DNA of 64,000 nt from Sipunculus nudus (Eukaryota > Annelida > Sipuncula > Golfingiida > Sipunculidae), in NCBI GenBank assembly GCA_026874595.1, contig CM049309.1, positions 93,704,723-93,768,722 on the forward strand, given 5' to 3'. Below the pieces are notes generated by a model. That model was given only the letters and a program-made list of their open reading frames with translations. It ran no database searches and was not told the origin of the DNA. This document shows, piece by piece, positions 48,040-61,902 of this stretch. Within the stretch, counting starts at the first letter, position 1; every line of letters starts with the position of its first letter. Both the position numbers and the translations under genes were made by a program.

Positions 48040-48900
48040 CATCATAATGTTACATATTCCCAAGTTAATTCGCGTGTTAGTGACTGTACATTTGTGAATA
48101 TTCCTTGATGATGTTTCTGAACTCGGATCACGTGTCAGGTCCACACCATTCCCTGAAATCCCATGAAAATTTCAGGATATTCCGTTCATGATTGCCAGAG
48201 TTATGCTGTGAAAAAACACACACACGAACACAAACACCATCGAAGATGAACGCATACCCACCCGACGGAGGCAATAAACATTTAACATGCACCTATTGGA
48301 TCTTCCAGGATAAAACCTAGAGATGAGTTTTGGATGACATCACAGACCCGGAATATGATAAAGCAAAAGACAGAAAAATCACAAGTGTTGTATACATGTA
48401 GAAAACTGTTACGCTCCTTTCCTGAGGTATAATAAAGTTAGAAATATGATAACAACTCTAATAAGAAATTATAAACTTTATGTTTCAATTATAATATCGA
48501 TTATAATAACAAAGATATCATTAAAGCCTAAAGATATTGGAAATAGGGTTTATATAGATATTAATGTACACGCAACAGTTGTCCCGGCGGGTGGGGTACT
48601 TCCATGCTACAATATAAGAGAATAACAAGTGACCCATGGGTCATGACGCTCAGCTGACTGGGAAGAGATTCGCAAAAGGAAATTTTATCATCAAAATGGT
48701 AGTATATACCCATTCAACTGAAGCATCAAACAGATTAACCAACAGGCCAAGATTTAGTCTGTATTTATATATCTCAAAAATAGAGAAAAATGTGTAAACT
48801 TTTAAAACTAGAATACAGGTAACCGACAAGTGACTACATGTATCTGCCAAAATCGGATAGTGAGGCATGGATTGAGTGGCAAGGGGAAATAGAGTGAGTT
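48040..48900. other. No recognisable gene
   Basis: AT-rich sequence; nothing supported on either strand. Confidence 0.4.
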
Positions 48901-49760
48901 ATGTTGCATATTAGCATGGATGTCTGCAGCCTAAATGTGTATGTAGGTTGTGCCACCTACCACAAATCCAGAAAGCTGTCCAAGTTGTATACACCTGCAA
49001 AATTTTAGGCAGAAAAGTCAAACCACTACATGTATATGAGCGATTTTTGCCCATGGCAGACAAACAGACAAACACTGTGCAAAAATCTTTGAAGGTAACC
49101 CCTCCAGGTTTGTGTATGATAAAGACCTATGTAAGATGTAAACACATGCACAATTTTGGCCCAATCGGTCAAATGGTTCCTGAGATATGAGCTTGGATGT
49201 GTCCAGCGTTAACTAGAATGTAGGTGGCGCCACCTGTCATAAAATCAAGAAAGCTGTCCACGATGAATAAACCTGCAAAATTTTAGGCAGTTATGTCGAA
49301 CCACTACAGAGAAATGAGTAATTTTAGGCCACGGCAGACTAACAGACAGACGCTGTGCAAACATTGTTACAGGTGGCGCCACCATTTTTTGTGTATGTTA
49401 CAGAGCTATCAAAGGGCTACATTTGTATAAATTTTATTTCCTGATCGGTCAAACGGTTCCCGAGATATAAGCTTGGATGTCATCAGCGTGAACATGAACG
49501 TAGGTGGCGCCACCTGTCATAAAATCAAGAAAGCTATCCTAGATGTATACACATGACGAATTTCAGGTGAATTAGTCAATTCACTGCAGAGATATGAGTG
49601 ATTTTAACCCAAGGCAGATGAACAGATGGACACTGTGCAAACATGGTTACAGGTGGCGCCACCATTTATTGTGTATGTTATAAAGCAATCCAAGGGCTAC
49701 ATTTGTATCAATTTTATTTCCTGATCGGTCAAACGGTTCCCGAGATATGAGGGTTTATGA
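48900..49760. repeat. ~278-bp tandem repeat carrying GGTGGCGCCACC
   Basis: Units begin at about 48943, 49220 and 49500 (GTAGGTGGCGCCACCTGTCA). Each has a second palindrome about 150 bp in (ACAGGTGGCGCCACCATTT at about 49369 and 49648) and ends CTGATCGGTCAAACGGTTCC. The first unit is the most decayed. Confidence 0.8.
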
Positions 49761-49879
49761 GTGGAAACAGACCCACAAATGGACACTGGATAGAGAGGAA
49801 AGGTCAGAGGTCAATGCAAATTGGTTAGGCACCAGTTCACATGTGACCCGATAATAGGTGTAAGTTTGGGAAAAATCGG

Positions 49880-49978
49880 TCCATTAGTCTCCGAGGAGCT
49901 CTCTGGAAACGAACGCCGCCGCGGCGGAGGAACTCGGTCAAAAACATAGTATCCGCAAAACTTCATTTTGGCGGATAC
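49880..49978. other. GC-rich repeat end with 8-bp hairpin
   Basis: CGCCGCCGCGGCGG is followed by GTATCCGC...GCGGATAC (49949-49978), a perfect 8-bp inverted repeat with extra AAAA/TTTT pairing. It looks like the conserved terminus of a dispersed element, placed between the two tandem arrays. Confidence 0.6.
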
Positions 49979-49984
49979 AAAAAT

Positions 49985-51940
49985 ACAGGTGGCTCTACCA
50001 GTCTGCAGAAACTAATAAAAACACTTAATGGTCAATATCCATGCAAAAAATCATGGTGATCTCTGCATTAGTTGTTCAGATACTTCAGTTTTTGTATCAA
50101 ATTGTCCATTATTCTGAGGGATACTTCGGAGTCCTATAGCTTGAAGGATATGGGTAACAGAGACCTAATTTCAAGTTTCCACAGGCACCTTTCATGGGCC
50201 TCCTTGCATGACAAGAATGAAGATTCTAGGTCAAGTTGTTGCGATTTGTACCCTGTTGACAGATCACCAAATAAAAAAATTCGTAAATATTTGAAAAAAA
50301 ATAGAGGTGGCACACCCAGTCTGCAGAAACTGATGGAACAGCTCATGATCAATATGTATGCCGAAAATCATGACCATCAGTGTTGTAGTTATTGAAATAC
50401 TGCAGTTATTGTATCAAATTTTCCATTATTCTGGGGGGGGGGGGGGGGGGGGTATTTTGGACCCATACAGCTTAAAGAATATGGGTAACAGAGACCTTAT
50501 TTCAAGTTTCCATGGAGACTTTTCATGGGTCTCCCTGTGTGTCAAGAATGAAGATTCTTGGTCCAGTTTTTATGATTTGTGCCCTGTTAACAGATGTTCA
50601 TTTCTTTAAAGGTCTCAAAAATACAGAAAAATTTCGTAAAAAAAACCGAACAAATACAGGTGGTGCCACCAGTCTGCAGAAACTTATGAAACACTCCATG
50701 ATCAATATCCATGCAAACAATTATGGTTATCTCTGCATTAGTTGTTCAGATACTTTAGCTTTTGTATCAAATTTTCCATTATTCTGAGCTGTACTTTGGA
50801 GTGCCATAGCTCAAAGGATATGGGTAACAGAGACCAAATTTCAGGTTTCCATGGAGACTTATCATGGGTCTCCCTGTGTGTCAAGAACGAAGATTCTAGG
50901 TCCAGTCGTTACGATTTGTACCCTGTTGACAGATAACTACATCCTTAAAGGTCTCAAAAATGGAGAAAACTATTCGTGAACATTGAAAAATACAGGTGGT
51001 GCCACCAGTCTGCACAAACTGATGAAACATCTCATGATCAATATGTATGTCGAAAATCATGACCATCAGTGATGTAGTTAATGAGATATTGAAGTTTTTG
51101 TATGAAATTTTTGACTATTCTGGGGGGTAATTTTGGGCCCCATAGCTCGAAGGATATGGGTAACAGAGACCTAATTTCTGGTTTCCATGGAGACTTTTCA
51201 TAGGTCTCTCAGTGTGTCGAAAATGAAGATTCTAGGTCCAGTCGTTACGATTTGTGCCACGCTAACAGATGACAGCATCCTCAAAGGTCTCAAAAATAGA
51301 GGAAAAAATCGTAAAAAATCAAACAGTACAGGTGGCGCCACCAGTCTGCAGGAACTGATCGAACATCTCATGATCAATATGTATGCCAAAAATGAAGACC
51401 ATCAGTGATGTAGTTATTGAGATATTGAAGTTTTTGTATGAAATTTTTTACTATTCTGGGGGGTACTTTGGGGCCCCATAGCTCAAAGGATATGGGTAAC
51501 AGAGACCTAATTTCTGGTTTCCAAGGAGATTTTTCATGGACCTCTCAGTGTGTCAAGAATTAAGATTCTAAGTCCAGTCTTTATGATTTGTGCCTTGTTA
51601 ACAGATGTTCACATTTTTAAAGGTCTCAAAAATAGAGAAAAAAATTCGTAAAAAATCGAAAAATACAGGTGGCGCCACCAGTCTGCAGGAAGTGATGTAA
51701 CATCTCATGATCAATATGTATGCCAAAAATCATGACCATCAGTCAAGTAGTTAATGAGATATTGAAGTTTTTGTATGAAATTTTTGACTTTTCTGGGGGG
51801 TACTTTGGGGCCACATAGCTCGAAGGATATGGGTAACAGAGACCTAATTTCTGGTTTCCAAGGAGATTTTTTATGGACCTCTCAGAATCCCAAGTTACAA
51901 GGTTCTAGGTCCAGCGGTTACGATTTGTGCCTGGTTAACG
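49985..51940. repeat. ~336-bp tandem repeat, six units
   Basis: Units open with ACAGGTGGCGCCACCAGTCT at 49985, 50303, 50656, 50992, 51328 and 51665 (spacings 318, 353, 336, 337, 337). Each contains GGATATGGGTAACAGAGACC and ends CCTGTTAACAGATG...AAAAATCG. Units 4-6 are the most alike. A G-run of about 20 bp interrupts unit 2 (50433-50452). Short open frames that recur per unit are repeat artefacts. Confidence 0.88.
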
Positions 51941-52026
51941 GACGGACAGACGGACAGACGGACAGACGGACGACGGACAAAGAGTGATCGCTATAGCTCA
52001 GATGACTTTCAGTCAGCTGAGCTAAA
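51941..52026. repeat. GACGGACA microrepeat and AGCTCA...TGAGCT terminus
   Basis: GACGGACAGACGGACAGACG is followed by CTATAGCTCAGATGACTTTC and AGTCAGCTGAGCTAAAA. The AGCTCA/TGAGCT ends are inverted. I associate this terminus with mollusc dispersed repeats; that is recollection, not a search. Confidence 0.65.
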
Positions 52027-52029
52027 AAT

Positions 52030-53884
52030 CAATCACGTGGCTCACTGAAATCCCTCCCGAGAAATATACAGGCACATACACTGTGCAAGAGTCATTATAG
52101 GTGGCGCCACCGGTCTTGTGAACGAGAAAGCCATAAAAGATGCATGGACAGTTCAAAATATCAAGCGAATATATCAAATTTCTCCTGACCAGGCCTATGT
52201 GAGGAAGGAAGTTGCTCCAAATGAACCGGAACGAATTGCTCTCTGCAGCTACTGCACTGAGAGAACTCTTCAAACGCAACTGGCTGCATGAGTGAACTCT
52301 TGACCTGTACCTGGCTGCACTGAATGAACTCTTGACCTGTTGCATAATCTGACATGCTGGTAGTCTGCTAAAGATATAAACAGACCCAGACTTACATTTG
52401 GCTTGTTGCCAAATCTCAAATTGTTGGCAGTCAGCCAGGCTATTCATAGATACACAGATTTGGCCTCTTGGTAAATCTGTGTACACATACTAAAAGATTT
52501 GGATGAAATGCTTTTATTTTAGCTGATGTATCAAAAGATTTAAAAAAATAAAAATGTTCAGCATTATAAAAGACGCAGTCCTTTCATTCCTAAAGGTCTA
52601 ATAATTGTGCCAAAAATAATTTAAGTAAACTTGAACAAACGTCACCTAAGAATCATATTTCTTTTTGCAATGTTACATAAATTGAAACAACAGTTTTGCA
52701 GAAGAAGACTATTGCAGCCCGCAGCCCTCAATTTGAAATAGGCTTACTAATGGCCTCAAGGCCAACTTAAGCTTCTTATGACTATACCAAAAATCAATAA
52801 ATAAAACCTATTCTTATAAAATTAAAAAAAATATTCTAGAAATTCTTGTGAAAAATTAAACCATTCAGCTTGAAAGTTTCATCATAAAACATTTTTAAGC
52901 TGAAAGAGATAAAATTAAAAGGTTTCTGACCCCTACAAAACAGGTCGTTGTAGGTGGCTTCACAAAAACTGAAATTTGAATATATGAGTCACGTGACCAA
53001 CATTTGCATAAACTTTGGTGATCCTAGCTCTTTTGTTTCAGAGATTGTTATGTTTATATGCTTAGTTACTTGCCAAATGACTAATTTCAAATTCCTGTAA
53101 CACGGCGTAAATTCATCAAACAAAAACCATTTGAACAAATTTGAGAGCTGGTCTCTGGGATCATTTCTGTGAAATATCGAACAATTTGGCTGAATGATTT
53201 CAGAGAAAAAGACATCCATAGGTTATCAGACTTTTACCCTGTAAAATGTAGTTGAAGCAGGTGACGCCACAAAAAGCTCAATTCCACAACATTTGACATG
53301 TAACTGACTATTGCATAAAAACTTGGGATGCTAGCTTCTGCTATTCCTGAGAAATTATGTGTTGATGTACTGATGACTGAAGACCCCCTTACAATAAAGG
53401 TCGATGCAGGTGGCGCCACCAATACCTAAATTTCAGATATGCCTCATGTGACCAATATTTGCATAAATTTGGTGATGATAGCTCCAGCCGTATCTGATAT
53501 TGTAATTTTTGTATGCTTTATTGGCCAAATGACCAAGTTCATCTCCCCATAACTCAGCCAAAAATCACCGAACTGAAGCCAGTTGGACAAACGTAAGAAA
53601 GATTGTTTCTGGGAATATTTCTGTGAAATACTGAACACTTAGGCTGGACGGTTTCAGGGTAGAAGTTTTTTAACCTTTACCTTATAAATTCTAAGTAAAT
53701 GCAGATAGCCAAATAAATAAACAAAATCCGATAAAGATTTTCTATATGAATGAATTTTTACATTAATTTTGGTGATGCTAGCTCCTGCCGTTTTTGAGAT
53801 AGCATGGGTTAACGTATAAGGACGATGGCCGACGGCGGACGGATGACGCTGCGCCATTGCATAAGCTGACAGGTTCGCTAAAAA
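52030..53884. repeat. Long dispersed repeat R, copy 1
   Basis: Homologous to 57340-59606 and 59990-61902 in the same orientation. Shared landmarks are GAACGAGAAAGCC, TGCACTGAATGAACTCTTGA, GGTGGCGCCAC words, TGCTAGCTCCTGCCGTTTT and the end CATAAGCTGACAGGTTCGCT. No coding. Confidence 0.8.
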
Positions 53885-56295
53885 TGTTTTTCCAGTATTC
53901 TTCAATTGAAGTTTTTTTCGTTGCTCCTCTGTGAACAAACTTTACATGTGCGATTCAAGTGTGTTTTTTTTCCTCAAAAAACACAACCAATGTTTTTATG
54001 TAACCTCCTTGCTTTATAGTTGACACCAATTGATTTTACTCTATTGTTATGTTAGCAATAATGCAGATCTTGGGAACATAAGTACCAGGGAACTTAAGTA
54101 CCAGCTAGCATATACCTGATCCCTATTAAATAAATAAAAATAATGAATTTTTACCCGTTGAATCATTATTTTCATCAGGTATCATTTTTGTAAAATCTAT
54201 ATTATAGTTGACGATGGTCACACACAAATTTTGTCACGCATGTCCTTAGTGACCACACCTCGGATATGAACGTTGATGGTCTTTAACTGTCACGAATGAT
54301 ACAAAGTGTGTCCTTAGGGGGTTAGTTCCAACATTTTCTCCTTACTTCTGAGATATTAACTTTATTTTTTTTCTAGGGGCGATTGCAGCGTCACCTGACG
54401 GGTACTTCAAGTGTGTATCAAGGCAATGTGTTACTCTAAATCAGGGCTTCAGGCCCTCTCACAGAGTCCGACATCACAAAATGTTCAGTTCTTACATAAC
54501 AGTTGTTGTTATCTATAGATATTAAAATAGGTAAGCCAATCGTTATAAAATGATAGCCCCGTATACCGTATTTGTTATGAAACTAAACATGAACGGGTAG
54601 GATAAGTAAGTTTATGTAATAAGATATGTATTAATTCATGACCCCAAATAATGTGATTAAAACATTCCGCGCGTGGGCACGGCCAAGTCCTAGAATCATC
54701 CCAAATCCCCCCCCCCCCCCACCTCGCCCTCTTAAGAAAAGTGAAGAACTCAAGTAAGTTTTGCCAATGTAATGTTATCTACACAAATCCTGGTGGTAGC
54801 GCTCTGCCATCAGGCACCTAGACGTACAATGTTTCAGTGCTTCCAATAGTGTAGAACCGAAATTAAGCTTTGAAATCAAGAAAGGTGTGTGCACACAACT
54901 GAATATAAGAACAAATGTGTTTTCTTTTTGCGCCGATTCAATTGTATATTAGAAATATTTTTAATCGATTTATATCGATATATTTATATTCGATTGAAAA
55001 TAATAGCCCAGGGAACCATTTATGCGTTTTTCGGCGTTTTGTTAATTATAACATTTAACACAGAATACCTGTTACCAGTTTAAAGTAACGAGGTAAGGAA
55101 CATTCATAACATACCTAACTGCAGATTGGACATTTGATAAAAAATACTTCAACAAAGAAAACAAAATCTGAATATATTTGATGTTGAGATAACATACTTA
55201 ATTTCAAGTTATAAATCAGGGCTCAAATCATCGTCCCATCAATTAATTATTAGTTATAAAACCCCTGAAAGTACATAATTCTTTGCAAATTACCGCTTAA
55301 CAGTTTACAAATTCAAAGGCGATGTTCTTTTACCCACATAAGGCGTGTGCTTGAGCTAAAATTGACAATTTGACACGTGTAAGTTTCCGTGTCAAAGCTA
55401 GATTTTGGTCACCAGCTCGTGCACCTGGACCTTAATTGCCTGGAGCTGTACATTTCATGTTATTAATCCATTCACGGTCCTAGATGTGGATATCAGTTGG
55501 GATATTCTTGTTAACGCACACAGAGCTCCATGCTCCATCCCAGAGGTAGCCGCTAAATAAGTTCACCACAGGCAAATATAATATTAAATTCACAAGCTTA
55601 AACATTTCATTCTATTACAATTTACACTAAATATGAAAAGCTCATTTTTTAGTATAAATTAAATTTCATTATTTGTTCTTCTTAACCATATCAGAAAAAC
55701 ACTTTTAGTCAAGGTGTGTTTTTTTTCAAATAAAATGTTTCCAACGCTTTTTTTTATCCTAAAACCCGTTATATCTCGGAAAGTAAATGTTAAATATGCT
55801 TCTAAGCTATTTGATTATGCTTATCTCAGTATGAATTTAAAAACCGTCCCATAGGAATATTTCTTTAGTTTATGGTTTTAAATGTTACTAAAATGTTACA
55901 GCTGAATATATCAATGTGTAATTTTCAATAAATATCGGTTTTAAATATGTTAACCTAATATCATGAAAAATCCGAAAGTTGGTTACAAGATAACATTAAT
56001 ATAAAGAATACAAAAGGCTTTGTAATAAAACGTTTAGTAGTTACCAAGAAATTATCATGAAAAGCTGGTGAAATTGTTGAAATATTGTTTAAAAAAATCG
56101 AGGGAAAAATAGACTGAACTACCATGACACGTGTTCACATTTTTGTTTAAAGCTTTCGATTAGGTTTAACTTAAAATACGTTGCTTAAGACTGGAGTTAA
56201 TGGAAAGATGTTGCAGACAGCTTATTCCATACATTAAACATTAGTTTCTAGTGTTATAATAAATGATGCATGGATTTACCGATTTTTTCTTGCAA
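53885..56295. other. No recognisable gene
   Basis: AT-rich, with a C-run at about 54711-54721. Open frames are short. No repeats of the surrounding families. Confidence 0.45.
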
Positions 56296-56577
56296 TATAG
56301 GTATCTGGCGTGGTGGTAAAAGAAATCCATTGCTTATGAATGATTAAGATGATATTATACAGGGCTGTCAGGAGCCAACTCTGAAAAAAATCTCTGACCT
56401 TATCCTGCCTTTCAGTTAGTTTTCCAGGATAAACTAAAATCTAATTTCATATTTCGTTCTTAAAAACATAATTTTAGAGCCAACTCCTACCATAAACTTT
56501 CCAAAAATATGAAAATACAAATATCATACATCAGATCTTGTTTTTTTTATAAATGTGGATATATGCTTTTTTAATAA
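56296..56577. repeat. Dispersed repeat related to 4042-4322
   Basis: Starts ATAGGTATCTGGCG and shares TCCATTGCTTATG, CAGGGCTGTCAG and GAGCCAACTC with the segment A copies, at clearly lower identity than those copies have with each other. Confidence 0.75.
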
Positions 56578-57339
56578 AGCAACGAATTAATTACAAGGAA
56601 AGGAAACTTCAAAGTTCTGCCAAAAATTCTGTAAGGAGTGGTGAATGCTATGAAAATCTTACTCAGCTGAACACTACAGGGGAATAGGGAGGCTTATTAA
56701 AACCAATTTCTGGTAACTGGGGTCAAGTGGATTTGAAATGCTTTTTTATGTATACTAAAGTTTCAAATGTACTCCTAAAATACTGAATACATGTATTATA
56801 TGCTCACCAAATTCCAGCTTGCTACATGGAAATATTTATGAATGATGTTAACCAGAAATTGTGCTTCATAAAGGATACTGATGCAAATGATTAAATGACA
56901 CATGGTCGTCATGAAATCATTACATACAAAGTATGAACTTGATATCTAGAATTGTTTACGAGTAACAGCCATGCGTACATTTTTAATACTGAAAATGATA
57001 CTTGCAAAAAAAGTTATACAGGTCTACACACTTAAAGGTATTTTGGACAGATTAATGCACTTGCATTTATCACGTGTGTAATTTATCACTATAACAAAGT
57101 TTGCCTTCCTCTATTGGTCGGTGAGCCATATGTGAAAGATGGAAGGTCTCGGTCAAACAGGTTAGGTTTAAATGTGTCCACAATTTTAAAAAAAACAAGG
57201 CCTACAGGCCTAATGCGAATGGATATACACCAGGTATAACGCTTCAATGCTGAACCACTACTTTTCATATATATGAACAATGCAAGTACTAAACATTTTG
57301 AACAAGAAACAATACACAAACATCACTGCTGAAATTCTG

Positions 57340-59606
57340 GCATGGGTGCACACAACACAAAAATTATTGTAGGTGGCACCACCAGTCTTGTATACGACAA
57401 AGCTATTTGACATGTATAAATATGCCCAATTTCAGGCTGATATATCAAATTCTTCCGTAGAATTAAGCAGGCACATACACTTTGCAAAAGTCATTGTAGA
57501 TGGCAACACCTGTCTCGTGAACGAGAAAGCCATTGAAGACACATAGACAGGTCAGAATATCAGCCCAATACATCAAACTTACCTTGAGTCTGATGCACGG
57601 GGCTGACCAGGCTTAGGTGAGAAAGGCTGTTGCCCCGAGTGTACTGTGACAAATTACTGGCTCAGGCTACTGCACTGAGTGAACTCTTGACCTGCACCTG
57701 GCTAGACTGAGTGAACTTTGGACCTGTACCTGGCTGCACTGAATGAACATGAGGTGATCACATGATACTCATGAGGTGATCACATGCTGCCCATGAGGTG
57801 ATCATATGCCTTGTGCTTGGCTGCACTGATTGAACTCTTGACCTAAATCTGGCTGCACTGAATGAACTCTTGATCTGTTGCCAAATCTGAAACAGTTGGC
57901 AGTTTCTCAACCTATTCAAGAAACATACACAATCTTGGCCTGTTATGTAACTCTGCTAAAATTTATCCAACACAAACCATTTAAACAAACTTGAGAAGGC
58001 TCGCCTCTGGGATCATTTCTGTAAAATATTGAACAATTTGGCTGGACTCTTTACAAGAAGAAGAAGTTTTTTTCAGCTTTTCCCCTGTAAAATCTAAGTA
58101 AATGCAGATAGCAAAAATAAGCTGAATCCATCAACATTTGATATGTGACTGATAATTGCATAAAATTTGGAGATGGTAGCTCCTGCTATTCCTAAGAAAT
58201 TATGAATAGTGTACAGATGATATGTAATATCATAAATCTACATTTTTAAAAGCTTTTAAAAAACATTGTCAATATTTTCCATAGGTATTCTGAAATCTAA
58301 ATGTCTAGAGGCATGATGTAATGGATGCTGATAAACTGGTGCTAGGCTAGATGTATCTGCTTCACACAGCTAACATATATGGTAAAATGACTCAATTCAA
58401 TCTTTATAATTCAGCCAAAATTCATTTTTTGGAACCATAAAAGACAATTATTATAAGAAGGATTCAGGGAATTATTCTTGCAAAATATTAAACAAACTGG
58501 CCTCAGTATCATCAGTCGAAAAACGTTTTGTAGGTTTATAACTCATATGGGAAAATACAGCAAAATGGCAAAGTTCAGCTTCCCATAACTCAGCCAAAAA
58601 TCATTGAACCAAAACCATTTGAACAAACTTGAATTATCAACTTCTAAGGATAAATAATGTATGAGATTTAAGAATTTGGCTCAGTGGTTTTTGAGAAGAA
58701 GATTTTTGTAGCCACTCAGCTAACATGGGCTGTTATGGCATATGACTAAATTCAGCTTCCCATAACTTTGCCAAAAGTCACTGAACTGAGACCATTTGAA
58801 CAAACTTGAATTATCAACATCTAAGGATAATTAATGTGTGAGATTTAAGAATTTGGCCCAATGGTTTTTTAAGAGAAAGAAGATTTTTGTAGCCACTTAG
58901 CTAAAATGGGCTGTTATGGCATACGACTAAATTCAGCTTCCCATAACTTTGCCAAAAGTCACTGAACTGAGACCATTTGAACAAACTTCAGAAAGCACTA
59001 CCCTAGGATCATTTCTGTGCGATATTAAACAATTTGGCCATTTCGTTTCAGAGAAGAAGTTATTTGTAGCTGTCAGTATGATACAGGCACTGATGACCCC
59101 CGTACAAAAAAGGCCGATGCCGGTGGCGCCACCAATACCTCAATTTCAGATATGACTCATGTGACCAACTTTGGCATAAAATTTGGTGATGATAGCTCAA
59201 GCCATTTCTGAGATTGTAATTTTAGTATGCTTTTTTGGACAGATGACTAAGTTCAACATCCTGTAACTCGGCCAAAAATCACCGACCTTAAACCATTCGA
59301 ACAAACTTGAGAGAGATTGTTCCAGGAATCATTTCTGTAAAATATTGGACAATTTGGCTGAACAGATTCGGAGAAGAAGATTTTTTAAGCTTTTTTAGTT
59401 TTTTCCCTATAAAATCTAAGAAAATGCAGTTAGCCAAAAAATTAAGCAAAATCCGATAGAGTTTTTTTAGATGACTAATTTTATGCATAAGATTTCGTGA
59501 TGCTAATTCTTGCCGTTTTCAAGATAGAATGGGTTAACGTACAGACGACGGACGACGGACGCCGGACGACGCCACACCATCGCATAAGCTCACAGGTTCG
59601 CTAAAA
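57340..59606. repeat. Long dispersed repeat R, copy 2 (with an internal ~180-bp tandem repeat)
   Basis: As copy 1. Inside it, TTCAGCTTCCCATAAC units start at 58574, 58751 and 58932 (spacings 177 and 181). The triplicated phrase ATGAGGTGATCA(C/T)ATG lies at about 57751-57808. It ends GACGACGGACG...GCATAAGCTCACAGGTTCGC. A GTGACC/TTTGACC-type repeat relative precedes it (57100-57190) and another follows (59607-59790). Confidence 0.8.
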
Positions 59607-59989
59607 AACCTTTGATCTTGTGACCTGGTTCCTTTCTTATTGGCAGCCACATGTGAGAGTTGGAAGGTTTGGAATGAAGGAAAGTTTGGCTTTAAAAAAT
59701 TCACAATCTTTTTAAAGATGTGGATCTTGTGACCTTCACCTTTGACCTAATGAACCCAGAATCAAAAGGATTCTTACCTTCTTCGACAATTTATTTACTC
59801 CCGTTTGCAATTCTTTCTTTACCATCTGAGGATCATCCTCATCATACCTTTGACCAGCGGTGATGCGTGTCAGGGAGGACAGGTCATTAAGCTCCCCCCT
59901 GGGGTTAACAGATCTGATAGCAGGACCGCATCAAATGGGTGAAAATGGTTGAAATCAAATCGCTGTGCAAAGCTAGACTGAATAGAGTA

Positions 59990-61902
59990 TAGCATGATTG
60001 CACACACAAAAAATATTGTTTGTGGCGCCACCAGTCTTGTCAACGACAAAGCTATCCAAGATGAATACATATGCCCCATTTCAGGCTGATATATCAAACC
60101 CATCATGAGAATTAAGCAGAGACATACACTGTGCAAAAATTATTGGAGGTGGCGCTACCAGTGTTGTGAACGAGACAGCCATCAAAGATGACTGGACAGG
60201 TCAAAATATCAGGCCAATACTTCAAACTTCTCTTTAGTCATGTGCACTGGGCTCACCAGACTTATGCGAGGAAGGCAGTTGCCCCGAGTAAACAACAACG
60301 AATTGCTTTCTGCGTCTACTGCACTGAGTGAACTCTTGACTTGCACCTGGTTGCACAGAGTGAACTCTTGACCTGTACCTGGCTGCACTGAATGAACTCT
60401 TGACCTGTTGCATAATCTGACACAGTTGGCAGTCTGCCAAAGCTATAAATAGATCCAGACTAACCTTTGGCTTGTTGCCAAATCTGAAATAGTTGGCAGT
60501 CTGCCAAGCTATTTTATAGATACAGACACATTCTGGGCCTGTTGTAAAATCGCTTTACACATACTGAAAGACTTTGGCGACAATTTTTTTTTTCAAACTG
60601 AAATATTCATACGGTTTTCTTATAAAAGTTTTTAGAATAATAAAAGATGCAGTCCTTTCACTGTAAAGGGCCCAATAATTCTGCTAAGAATCATTTCCGT
60701 AAACTTGAACAAAGGCCTCCTAAGAATCATTTTTGAGAAATGTCACAGAAATTGAAACAACAGTTTTGCAGAAGAAGACTATTGCAGCCCTCATTTAGAA
60801 ACAGGCTGTCTAATGGCCACACGACCAACTTCAGCTATCTATGACTCTACCAAAAAAGTAATGAACACAATCTATTCTTATACACATAAAAGAACCCTAC
60901 CCTACGATAATTCTTGTGAAAAATAAACGATACAGCTTGACAGTTTCATCATTAAACATTTTTAAGTTGAAAGAGGCAAAATTACAAGGTTTCTAACCTT
61001 TAAAAAACAGGTCGATGTAGGTGGCGCCACAAAAACCGCAATTTCAAATATGAGTCATGTGACCAACATTTGCACATAACTGTAGGTTCTGAGATTGTTA
61101 TGTTAGTATGCTTACCTGGCCAAATGACTATGTCCAAATTCCTGTAAGTAGACCAAAATGCATCAAACCCAAACCCTCTGAACAAACTTGAGAAAGCTCA
61201 TCTCTGGGATTATTTCTGTGAAACATTAAACAACTTGGCTGAATGATTTCACAGACTGATTTTTAAGATTTTCAAACGTACTTTTTTAGTTTTTCCCCCG
61301 TGAAATGTAAGTTAATGCAGGTGGCGCCACATCCCACGACATTTGATATGTGACAGAGTTTTACATAAAATTTTGGGATGCTAGTTCCCGCCATTCCTGA
61401 GAAATTATGGGTTATTGTACTGATGACCGATGACCCTCGTACAAAATAAAGGTTGAAAATTTCAAATATGAGTCATGTGACCAACACCTATATAGAACTT
61501 GGTGATGATAGCTCGAGCCGTTCCTGATATTGTAATTTTGTATCCTTTTTTGGCCAACTGACAAAGTTCAGCTTCCTGTAACTCGGCCAAAATTCACTGA
61601 ACTGGAACCATTCGAACAAATCTGAGAAAGATCGTTTCAGGGATTATTTCCGTGAAATTTTGAAGGATTTGGCTGGACAGTTTCGAAGAAGGTTATTAAA
61701 AGATTTTTTTCCTTATAAAATCTAAGTAAATGAAGATAGCCAAAAAATAAGCAAAATCCGATAAAGTTTTTTAGATGATTGTTTTTTTTTTTTTTTTTTT
61801 TTTTGCATACAGTTTGGTGATGCTAGCTCCTGCCGTTTTCGAGATAGTATAGGTTAACGTACAGACGACGGACGACGCATAAGCTCACAGGTTCGCTAAA
61901 AA
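59990..61902. repeat. Long dispersed repeat R, copy 3
   Basis: As copies 1 and 2, with GGTGGCGCCAC at about 60020, 61019 and 61319, a T-run at about 61783-61804, and the same GACGACGG...CATAAGCTCACAGGTTCGCT end. Copy 2 and copy 3 are separated by only ~380 bp. Confidence 0.8.

Noticed and set aside
47476-48144. Open frames of 172 (plus) and 222 (minus) codons
   Set aside because: Both are translations of the 45-bp minisatellite. The minus frame merely reads through it into unrelated sequence.
50072-51408. Recurring 70-107 codon frames in the 336-bp array
   Set aside because: Same phrases appear in shifting frames in each unit, with stops at different places, as expected for non-coding tandem repeats.
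53860-53884. CAGGTTCGCT as a tRNA/SINE B-box
   Set aside because: No A-box or tRNA-like fold lies upstream at the right distance in any of the three R copies.
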